Shown in pieces: positions 44,486 through 51,761 of a DNA stretch of 64,000 nucleotides (position 1 is its first letter; every line of letters begins with the position of its first letter). The notes under the pieces are model-generated. The model made no database searches. It saw only the letters and a program-made list of their open reading frames with translations, and was not told the origin of the DNA. Position numbers and translations under genes: made by a program. The DNA is from Pedobacter quisquiliarum. GTDB taxonomy: Bacteria > Bacteroidota > Bacteroidia > Sphingobacteriales > Sphingobacteriaceae. The stretch covers positions 1 through 64,000 of the forward strand of contig NZ_BMIL01000005.1 in the NCBI RefSeq assembly GCF_014642175.1, given 5' to 3'.

Positions 44486-45448
44486 ATGAGAAAAAGAATT
44501 TTTGGTGTATTAACATTTATGTGGGCTTCCACTTTCTGCTTCGCACAGCAGAAAGGGAAGCCTTACGTGCAAGAGATCAATGGTACAAAGCTGTCCTTTT
44601 CCATGCAGCCGGTGCCTGCGGGTGCCTTTACCATGGGCAGCAATAAGGGCAAGGATGATGAGAAGCCCCCACATCAGGTAAAGATCAGTGCCTTCTGGAT
44701 GAGTACCCATGAACTGACCTGGGACTTGTACGAGGCTTTCCTTTACAAGGACTACGAAACCACCCATAGTGTTGGTGCCGTACCGGCGAATGTGGATGCG
44801 GTAACCCGTCCAACTAAACCCTATCTGGACATGACCTTCGGTATGGGCAAGGAGAATCATCCGGCATTGGCGATGACGCACTACAATGCTATACAATACT
44901 GCAAATGGCTATATGCACGGACCGGCGTATTCTATCGCCTGCCTACAGAAGCGGAGTGGGAGTATGCTTGTCGCGCAGGCAGCACCACTGAATATGCCTT
45001 TGGGGATGATGTGCAAGCATTGGGTGAGTATGCCTGGTATAAGGACAACAGTGGCGGCAAATCGCAGCAGGTGGGTAAGAAGAAACCCAACAAGTGGGGG
45101 ATCTACGATCTGTATGGAAACGTAGCGGAATGGACGTATGACCAGTATCAGGCGGATTATTATGCCGGTGTGAAGAATGGGCAACAGGACCCAGTGAATG
45201 TGCCGGATAAACTGTATTCGCATGTGATCAGGGGCGGTTCCTATGAAGATCCGGCAAACGACCTGCGTTCTGCGGCAAGGCTTGCTTCTGACCCGGCATG
45301 GAAGCAGATTGATCCACAGATTCCAAAGAGCAACTGGTGGTTCCCGGAAGCGCCATTCATCGGCATGCGACTGGTACGGCCAGCGGTACCACCCTCAGCA
45401 GCGGAGATTGAAAAGTACTATGATACACCCGTAATTCCAGATTATTAA
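44486..45448 (+). CDS. FGE-fold (SUMF1-domain) secreted protein lacking the catalytic cysteines
   Basis: A 320-residue exported protein with a signal peptide ending near FCFAQ. The FGE-sulfatase fold is recognisable from PAGAFTMGS, YRLPTEAEWEYACRAG, WGIYDLYGNVAEW, HVIRGGSYEDP and IGMRLVRP. True formylglycine-generating enzymes use a Cys pair in the region after RGGSY; here that stretch reads DLRSAARLASDPAW and holds none, so sulfatase activation is unlikely. No sulfatase is nearby. It may be a binding or structural member of the family, and its function in this operon is unknown. Confidence 0.8.
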   Translation: MRKRIFGVLTFMWASTFCFAQQKGKPYVQEINGTKLSFSMQPVPAGAFTMGSNKGKDDEKPPHQVKISAFWMSTHELTWDLYEAFLYKDYETTHSVGAVPANVDAVTRPTKPYLDMTFGMGKENHPALAMTHYNAIQYCKWLYARTGVFYRLPTEAEWEYACRAGSTTEYAFGDDVQALGEYAWYKDNSGGKSQQVGKKKPNKWGIYDLYGNVAEWTYDQYQADYYAGVKNGQQDPVNVPDKLYSHVIRGGSYEDPANDLRSAARLASDPAWKQIDPQIPKSNWWFPEAPFIGMRLVRPAVPPSAAEIEKYYDTPVIPDY

Positions 45449-45473
45449 AACTAAAAACCAAAATATAAACAGA

Positions 45474-46793
45474 ATGGAAAATGAAAAACTATCTGCGCCG
45501 CGCAGGGACTTTCTAAAGGCCGGTGCTTTACTTACAGGCGGCTTACTGCTTGACCAGTTTGCATTTGCTGCAGGACACTCCGGTGTAGATGATACGATAA
45601 AGATTGCTTTGATTGGCTGTGGTGACCGTGGTACGGGTGCTGCTTTTCAGGCCCTGACTACGAAATCTAACCTGAAGCTGGTGGCTATGGCTGATGCTTT
45701 TCAGGACAGGATGGATCAGAGCTACAAGCTGCTGAGTGATAAATTCAAAGAGAAGGTAGATGTGCCTGCGGACCGTCGCTTTGTGGGTTTCGATGGCTAT
45801 AAAAAAGCGATCGCCCTGGCGGATGTTGTGCTGTTGGCTACGCCTCCGGGCTTCCGCCCGATGCATTTTGAGGAAGCGGTAGATAAGGGTAAACATGTGT
45901 TCATGGAGAAACCTGTTGCCGTAGATTCACCAGGGATCCGCAAGGTGCTTGCCGCTGCGGAAATTGCCAAGAAAAAGAAATTGAACGTGGTTGTGGGACT
46001 GCAACGCCGTTACCAGACGAACTACCGGGAAACGATGAAACGCATTCAGGATGGTGCCATTGGCGACATTGTAGGCGGACAGGTTTACTGGAACAGTGGT
46101 GGGGTATGGGTGAAGAAACGTCAGCCACAACAAACAGAAATGGAATACCAGATGCGCAACTGGTACTACTTCAACTGGCTTTGCGGAGATCACATTGTGG
46201 AGCAACACGTACACAACATTGATATTGCGAACTGGGCGAAGAATGCTTACCCGACCTCTATTCAGGGTACTGGCAGTCGCGCATGGAGAACGGGCAAAGA
46301 TTACGGAGAGATTTACGATAACCATGCTGTGGAACTTACCTATGCGGATGGTGCGGTGATCTATAGCCAGTGCCGCCACTTTGAAGGTACCTCGAACCGG
46401 GTGGATGAAACTTTTCAGGGTACCAAGGGTAGGACTTACCTGTCGGCCAACAACCAGGGGATCCTTTGGGATCATACCGGTAAAGAGCTATTCAGTCACC
46501 CGACCAAGGGTAATGCAAATCCATACCAGACGGAACATGATGAGCTGTTTGCGGCGATCAGTAAAGGTGAATACAAATTCAGCGATGCCGAACGTGGTGC
46601 GAAGAGCTGTTTAACAGCGATCATGGGGCGTTATGCGACGTATTCAGGGCAGACCATTAAATGGGATGAGGCACTGAACGCAAACAACAGCTTGTTCCCG
46701 GAACAATTGGCCTGGGATGCAAAACCAAGACTGCTGCCGGATGAGAATGGCTTATACCCGATTCCAACACCTGGTAAAACAAAAGTGATCTAA
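45474..46793 (+). CDS. Gfo/Idh/MocA-family oxidoreductase, Tat-exported
   Basis: A 439-residue NAD(P)-dependent sugar oxidoreductase. APRRDFLKAGALLTGG near the N-terminus is a Tat-type signal, suggesting export with bound cofactor. The Rossmann motif ALIGCGDRGTGAA, the conserved EKPVAV with the catalytic-site Lys, and GDHIVEQHVHNIDIANW with the probable catalytic His are visible. Such exported members oxidise or epimerise sugars and sugar acids. Its neighbours suggest it acts on the ligand imported by the adjacent SusC/SusD. Confidence 0.85.
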   Translation: MENEKLSAPRRDFLKAGALLTGGLLLDQFAFAAGHSGVDDTIKIALIGCGDRGTGAAFQALTTKSNLKLVAMADAFQDRMDQSYKLLSDKFKEKVDVPADRRFVGFDGYKKAIALADVVLLATPPGFRPMHFEEAVDKGKHVFMEKPVAVDSPGIRKVLAAAEIAKKKKLNVVVGLQRRYQTNYRETMKRIQDGAIGDIVGGQVYWNSGGVWVKKRQPQQTEMEYQMRNWYYFNWLCGDHIVEQHVHNIDIANWAKNAYPTSIQGTGSRAWRTGKDYGEIYDNHAVELTYADGAVIYSQCRHFEGTSNRVDETFQGTKGRTYLSANNQGILWDHTGKELFSHPTKGNANPYQTEHDELFAAISKGEYKFSDAERGAKSCLTAIMGRYATYSGQTIKWDEALNANNSLFPEQLAWDAKPRLLPDENGLYPIPTPGKTKVI

Positions 46794-46802
46794 GGAATAT
46801 AC

Positions 46803-47822
46803 GTGCTCATTTACAGATCAGCCATCATTTGTATTTTATTGCTGTTCCCCTTTCTGTTTAAGTCAGGGGAACAGCGATTGTACAGCATCCATGGTTATGC
46901 CCAGGGTACAGATTACAATCTGCGGTATTATTCGGATGCGGAAAGGGTAAAGAAAGCTGACGTCGACAGTTTGCTTGCGCAGGTTGATGCTTTAATGTCT
47001 TTATACAAGCCAGATTCACAGATCAACCAGTTTAACAAGTCTGAAAAGGGTTTGCCGATAGATGCGCATTTCCTTAGTGTAATGCTAAAATCGTTTGAGG
47101 TTTACAAAGCTTCGGAAGGGCGATTTGACGTTACTGTAGCACCGCTGGTGCAGCTTTGGGGTTTTGGGCCGGAAAGGGTACAGCAATTTCCAGACAGCAG
47201 CACGGTGAAGGAAACTTTAGCGCGTGTTGGCATGTGGCAGCTGGAGCTGGATGGTGATGTGCTCTACAAGAAGCATCCGGGGGTTACGATAGACCTGAAC
47301 GGCATTGCGCAGGGTTTCAGCGTTGACGTTATTGCGAATTATCTGTTGGCCTCTGGTATTAAATCTTACATGGTTGAGATTGGCGGTGAGGTGGTTGTAC
47401 ATGGTGCGAAGCCGGATGGCACAGGTTTCCGGATTGGCATTGAAGGTCCTTCACCGGAAGGAAGTGCTGCAGTTGCTAAAGCAGCGCCTTTCCGGCACAT
47501 TCTGGAGTTAAAAGAAGGCGCTGTGACCAGTTCGGGAACTTTCAATAAGTACAGGAAGTACAAGGAAGGGCGGATCAGCCATCTGATTGACCCGAAGACG
47601 GGTTATCCTTTGAAGTCGCCGATGATCAGTGTAACGGTTTATGCCGGAGATGCTTTAACGGCAGATGGCTATGATAACGCATTGATGGCGATGGGCAGCA
47701 TTGAAGAGGCGATGGCTTTTGCGGATAAGGCAAAGCTGGAAGCTTATTTTATTTACCACAGGCCGGATGGAAGTCTGGCAGATACACTTACCACCGGATT
47801 CAAAACACTGCTGGTAGATTAA
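46803..47822 (+). CDS. apbE: ApbE-family FAD:protein FMN transferase
   Basis: A 339-residue exported flavin transferase that attaches FMN to Ser/Thr of target proteins. A GTG start 9 bp after the preceding stop leads a hydrophobic segment (about 6-18). Family motifs are LMSLYKPDSQINQFN, DLNGIAQGFSVD (variant of DLGGIAKGY), EIGGEVVVHG, SHLIDPKTGYP and the metal-site segment AGDALTADGYDNALMAMG. I found no FMN-bind domain or D-x-x-S/T-G-A-T/S acceptor motif in the other operon proteins, so the target is unknown. Confidence 0.88.
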   Translation: MLIYRSAIICILLLFPFLFKSGEQRLYSIHGYAQGTDYNLRYYSDAERVKKADVDSLLAQVDALMSLYKPDSQINQFNKSEKGLPIDAHFLSVMLKSFEVYKASEGRFDVTVAPLVQLWGFGPERVQQFPDSSTVKETLARVGMWQLELDGDVLYKKHPGVTIDLNGIAQGFSVDVIANYLLASGIKSYMVEIGGEVVVHGAKPDGTGFRIGIEGPSPEGSAAVAKAAPFRHILELKEGAVTSSGTFNKYRKYKEGRISHLIDPKTGYPLKSPMISVTVYAGDALTADGYDNALMAMGSIEEAMAFADKAKLEAYFIYHRPDGSLADTLTTGFKTLLVD

Positions 47823-47836
47823 CAAGAACAATCATC

Positions 47837-48796
47837 ATGAAAAGAGGAGAATTTTTAAGAAATAGCCTGCTTGCAGGCGGCACACTGATGGCAGGATCGA
47901 TCTTGCCGGGTGAAGCATCGGCTGCGGTAGGTAGCACTGCGGTAGGTAGCGCTTCGGCAAATGGCGCTTTAGCGCAAAAAGGTAAGACTTTTAACCTGGA
48001 TTATGCACCGCATGAGGGCATGTTCAGTAACAGTGCAGGAAAGAATTTTCTGGATCAGATCCAGTTTATGTACGATCAGGGTTTCCGCTCCATTGAAGAC
48101 AACGGCTACCTGGGGCGTTCCACAGAGGAGCAGACCAAAATCGGGAACCTGCTGGCAAAGCTTGGGATGCGTATGGGTGTGTTCGTGGTTGATGGCGGCG
48201 ACAACTGGAAGACATCCCTGACGACTGGTAAAAAGGAGTTCAAGGATAAGTTTGTCGATACTTGTAAGCGGTCGGTAGAAGCGGCGAAGCGCTGCAACGC
48301 GAAGTGGTTGACGGTAGTGCCGGGTTTTTATGACCGCAGGTTGCCTTACGGCATTCAAATGGCAAATGTAGTGGATGCCATGCGTGCAGGTGCGGAGATC
48401 TTTGAGCCCGCTGGGCTGATTATGGTGCTGGAAACGCTAAGTGATACGCCGGAACTGTTTCTACAGCAAACGCATGAGACGTATAACGTTTGTAAGGCGG
48501 TGAATAGTCCTTCCTGTAAGATCTTGTATGATATTTACCATATGCAGAAAACGGAGGGCAACCTGATTGTGAACATGGATCGCTGCTGGGATGAGATTGC
48601 ATATATTCAGATTGGCGATAACCCAGGGCGGAAGGAGCCAACAACAGGCGAGATCCACTATAAGAATCTGTTTAAGCATATTCATGGGAAGGGTTACAAG
48701 GGCGTTATGGGTATGGAGCATGGTAATTCAAGACCGGAAGCGGCAGGCGAGCAACGCGTGATACAAGCTTATCGGGAGGTAGACCAGTTTTTGTAA
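47837..48796 (+). CDS. Hydroxypyruvate-isomerase-like TIM-barrel protein, exported
   Basis: A 319-residue protein. The KRGEFLRNSLLAGGTLMAGS opening resembles a Tat or Sec signal, with KR in place of RR. The mature part has the xylose-isomerase-like TIM barrel, with GFRSIEDNGYLG, LMVLETLSD (metal-site Glu), KILYDIYHMQKTEG and GEIHYKNLFKHIHGKGYKGVMGMEHGNS (read in part), closest to hydroxypyruvate isomerases. Last gene of the operon; a perfect hairpin follows two bases after the stop. Acts presumably on a sugar or keto-acid in the periplasm. Confidence 0.82.
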   Translation: MKRGEFLRNSLLAGGTLMAGSILPGEASAAVGSTAVGSASANGALAQKGKTFNLDYAPHEGMFSNSAGKNFLDQIQFMYDQGFRSIEDNGYLGRSTEEQTKIGNLLAKLGMRMGVFVVDGGDNWKTSLTTGKKEFKDKFVDTCKRSVEAAKRCNAKWLTVVPGFYDRRLPYGIQMANVVDAMRAGAEIFEPAGLIMVLETLSDTPELFLQQTHETYNVCKAVNSPSCKILYDIYHMQKTEGNLIVNMDRCWDEIAYIQIGDNPGRKEPTTGEIHYKNLFKHIHGKGYKGVMGMEHGNSRPEAAGEQRVIQAYREVDQFL

Positions 48797-48798
48797 AG

Positions 48799-48837
48799 GT
48801 TTATCAGTCTGCCTTCATAGAAGGCAGACTGATAAAC
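48799..48837 (+). terminator. Perfect 17-bp hairpin ending the second Sus operon
   Basis: GTTTATCAGTCTGCCTT (48799-48815) and its exact reverse complement (48821-48837) enclose a CATAG loop. There is no T-run after it, so it may act as an RNA-stabilising or Rho-assisted end rather than a classical intrinsic terminator. Confidence 0.65.
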
Positions 48838-49004
48838 TAGTGAATCTTGTTCCCTCCGTAGAATTATAAAATAGATGCCCGACATTCTTTTTAAATGCAT
48901 CAATATGCTACTGGCAAATTGTTCAAAAAGTGGTGTTATATCATGTAATATGGATACCTTGTTTTAACCAATTAGTAACATTAAATAATATCGCTTAGGG
49001 AATA

Positions 49005-49535
49005 ATGGGGTTTGGATTCAACCTGCTTTTCATTTTTGTACTTGTTCCACTGACAATTATCCTATTAATTGGATGGCTGCTTACGAGAAAGGTACTGTAT
49101 GGTAAAGTTCTTGGGTTTATATGGTTGCTCATTTTTATGCTTATCGTACTCTCATTTTTAATAAATGCGATTACCGAGAAGAAAAAGCTCAGAAGGAAAG
49201 ACTTTGCTGGTGAGTATATCGTGGATAGAAGCTACTTTTCAGGAAGAAATGCTAACTGGCAATATGATACTTTCAAGTTTGAAATCAAGGAAAACGATTC
49301 TTTATACTTCTACACTATGGAGGGAGGTAGGCCTGTTAAAAAGCTCGTCGGCACGATTAAGACAGTGGACATATACCCTTCCCATAGACTTATTATCAAT
49401 GTAAGCGCTCCCAGATCTCATCTGATTGACAGCATCCCGACAATATACCGAGATGGCAGTAGTTTTCACCTGATCTTCAATTCTTCGAAATTTGGCAATA
49501 TGTATTACAAAAAAGGCAATTGGCACCCAAGATAA
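49005..49535 (+). CDS. Unrecognised membrane-anchored protein
   Basis: I do not recognise this 176-residue protein. Two membrane segments (about 5-27 and 35-53) are followed by a soluble domain of about 120 residues with alternating strands (DTFKFEIKENDSLYFYT, KLVGTIKTVDIYPSHRLIINV). It is the first of a run of small AT-rich genes unlike the neighbouring operons. It is followed 15 bp later by another membrane gene, so the two may be co-transcribed. Confidence 0.6.
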   Translation: MGFGFNLLFIFVLVPLTIILLIGWLLTRKVLYGKVLGFIWLLIFMLIVLSFLINAITEKKKLRRKDFAGEYIVDRSYFSGRNANWQYDTFKFEIKENDSLYFYTMEGGRPVKKLVGTIKTVDIYPSHRLIINVSAPRSHLIDSIPTIYRDGSSFHLIFNSSKFGNMYYKKGNWHPR

Positions 49536-49550
49536 TCAGGAATTACTGCA

Positions 49551-50072
49551 ATGAAACGAATAAAACTTAGTCCCATTAATTTGTTGTTCCATTACTCCTT
49601 ATCTATTATTCTATTGTTTACCGGAGGTAGTTTTATTTATAAAGGGGTAACTGAGGATTTTCCTAAAGAGATGCCTTTTGAAGAACATAATCTATTATTG
49701 ATAGGGACCGTAATGATCGTTGCTGGAATGTTAACGTTTAATCGGGAATTTAGGAAGTTGGAATTCTATGCCATTAGCCTTAATGGCTTTGACCCTAGCG
49801 CGGCAGCTACTTTAATTGTTGATATCCTGAAAGAAAATGCCTGGCTGATAGATGAACAAGGTAAGGACAAGATTATCGCTTCCGGTGCAAATTATGATAA
49901 TCGTACAAATCGGATTTTCAGTGCTCGCAAGCTGCTTACCATTCTTATCGTAGATGATACTTTATTGCTGAATTGCCTTGTTGAGCCTCCCGGGAGCAAC
50001 CAGGTTACTTTTGGAAATACCCGACGTATTGTAATTAAAGTGGTTGATGCGTTTTTATTGAAAGCATCTTAA
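49551..50072 (+). CDS. Unrecognised two-helix membrane protein
   Basis: A 173-residue protein of unknown family with two membrane segments (about 12-32 and 48-64) and a cytoplasmic domain (about 75-173) of mixed helices and strands (TILIVDDTLLLNCLV, RRIVIKVVDAFLL). Same strand as and 15 bp after the preceding unknown gene. The arrangement of two helices and a small domain resembles other hypothetical proteins in this patch. No catalytic motif is seen. Confidence 0.55.
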   Translation: MKRIKLSPINLLFHYSLSIILLFTGGSFIYKGVTEDFPKEMPFEEHNLLLIGTVMIVAGMLTFNREFRKLEFYAISLNGFDPSAAATLIVDILKENAWLIDEQGKDKIIASGANYDNRTNRIFSARKLLTILIVDDTLLLNCLVEPPGSNQVTFGNTRRIVIKVVDAFLLKAS

Positions 50073-50254
50073 GGCTCAATCACTAAGCTCTTATATTCCA
50101 GCATTTGTGTGAAATTCAACGGAATAATCTTGTTGTGCTCCCGGTAGTTTTAAATCTGTTTTTTATTGTTAATCTACGTGCTAGCTAACTTCGATATGCT
50201 TTTATTTGTATCAAGGTGTGTGAGCGGGATCATTCATATTGAATTGGATACAAC

Positions 50255-50710
50255 ATGATAAAGTTTAAAAGCGACGACAGGCTTTTTATTGCCACATTAA
50301 CTTGGGGACTAATAATTGTAGTTTTAGGTTATGTCGCATTAAAGCACTACGAAGTCAGTTTATTTACCTGTTTTTGGCTACTACCTGGTTTGTTTTTTAT
50401 TGCTATAGCATTCCTAAAAAGGGAAATCGTGATAATAGATAATGGGTTCTTAATTATTAAGAATAGGATTAACATTCTGCCAAAGCGCATTAGATTGGAT
50501 GAAATTAAGAAGGTTAAAGTCTTGGAGCAGGGAAATAGTAACCTCGCAAGTAATCAAGGTCTTTTACATCTAATACTATGGGATAAAAAGTTTACCCGTC
50601 CCAAAGACATAAAGATATTTGGGGCTAACAAGGTTAAACTCTTCACGATCGATGCACGTGCAATAGATAACGCTGCGTATCTGCAGCTAATCCAAAGAAT
50701 CAAGAAATGA
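50255..50710 (+). CDS. Small membrane protein with PH-like domain
   Basis: A 151-residue protein. Two membrane segments (about 10-30 and 34-53) precede a beta-rich domain (REIVIIDNGFLIIKNRINILPKRIRLDEIKKVKVLE, read in part; VKLFTIDAR; final helix AAYLQLIQRIKK). The order, and the I-x-LDEI-K-V pattern, resemble bacterial PH-like domains, but I am unsure. A 182-bp gap without features precedes it. Confidence 0.5.
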   Translation: MIKFKSDDRLFIATLTWGLIIVVLGYVALKHYEVSLFTCFWLLPGLFFIAIAFLKREIVIIDNGFLIIKNRINILPKRIRLDEIKKVKVLEQGNSNLASNQGLLHLILWDKKFTRPKDIKIFGANKVKLFTIDARAIDNAAYLQLIQRIKK

Positions 50711-50768
50711 ATGGCTGTGAAAGAATTAACGACCTGCAATCAATAAGTAATCAACTTGAGAACTATAC

Positions 50769-51239
50769 CTACTTGTCACGATGTTTCTCATCATATGCAG
50801 CAATAAGATTATTTAGCAGGCTTGTTTCGGTGGGGCCAATAATTCCTTCTTGCTGGTAGGGTACCAATACATCTATGATGAAATCATATTCCAGTTGATT
50901 TCTTATTTTTCCTCGTTTAATTACTCGAGCAAGCTTGTTCTCTCTTCGATAGTGAAGCCCTGAACTTTTTATTTGTGCCCAGAAAAAGTCGACTGTTTTT
51001 CCTGAACCTTCTTGAAAATAAGTGAACACATCGTTTTCTAAATAGCTTAGGCTCTTCGTATTCTTGTACCTTGGTTCTGGGTTTATGAGGCTATTTTTTA
51101 AGGATATGTAGGTGTTTATAGCTCGTTGGATATTGTTTTCATACCAATTTGGAGGAGGAAACAACTGGAAAGCATTTATAGCAATGTCTATAGCAGCAGT
51201 TAGCTGTATCGTTTGTTCTTCATAGCTGAATTTACGCAT
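50769..51239 (-). CDS. Unrecognised cytoplasmic protein
   Basis: A 156-residue mostly helical protein without signal peptide or membrane helix. It has an acidic-to-basic mix, AIDIAINAFQLFPPPNWYENN near the N-terminus (read in part) and LLNNLIAAYDEKHRDK at the end. No known family recognised. It is convergent with the preceding membrane gene, in the AT-rich patch, and alone on its strand. Confidence 0.55.
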   Translation of the reverse strand: MRKFSYEEQTIQLTAAIDIAINAFQLFPPPNWYENNIQRAINTYISLKNSLINPEPRYKNTKSLSYLENDVFTYFQEGSGKTVDFFWAQIKSSGLHYRRENKLARVIKRGKIRNQLEYDFIIDVLVPYQQEGIIGPTETSLLNNLIAAYDEKHRDK

Positions 51240-51369
51240 ATCTCAATGTATGCTTATCAAAATGTATATTGTTCCATGATTCAAAGCTATTGGTCCGTTT
51301 TGAATTAAATTTATAATAAACAAGTATGACAAATATAAAATCTAAACTGATTTCCTTAACATCGGCAAA

Positions 51370-51576
51370 ATGAATTTTGTATTACGCATAAAACACTGGC
51401 AGCTGTTCATATTGATGTTTTTACCATCAATCTTAGCAGGGATTTTCAGTTCAGAAATACTCGACACATGGCATGTACTATCCTCAATATGGGGTATTTT
51501 GATTTATCTAATATGGCTATATCAAGTCGGCATAGCTTTCAGTCAAGCCTTCAATGGTTGTTACAGCCAAGTTTGA
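51370..51576 (+). pseudogene. Probable truncated or frameshifted small membrane protein
   Basis: The 68-residue frame MNFVLRIKHWQLF continues into two membrane helices and stops at GCYSQV. The opening resembles longer bacteroidotal membrane proteins starting with a KHWQLF block, as I remember them. In the +2 frame the text continues past the stop with QPSLNIHMYARNRINTFSP before ending at 51641, consistent with a frameshift. The following 120 bases hold nothing else. It could instead be a real 68-residue protein. Confidence 0.35.
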
Positions 51577-51761
51577 ATATACACATGTATGCTAGGAATA
51601 GGATAAACACGTTTAGCCCTAATGAAGGAAGGTTGTAATCCCCAGGTGTCTGATCAAACGAAAATATTATCCTGCTTTTCGCTGTTCGAACAGGACTGAA
51701 CGGCAAATGTCTTCATACCGGCAGTAGCTACAGCATTATGTTTCATTGCTCCCCCACAGCA

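Noticed and set aside
44486..45448. Reading the FGE-fold gene as a sulfatase-activating enzyme
   Set aside because: The two cysteines needed for that reaction are absent, and no sulfatase gene is in the window.
45927..46475. 182-codon minus-strand frame inside the Gfo/Idh gene
   Set aside because: It is antisense to a recognised oxidoreductase, with no supporting feature.
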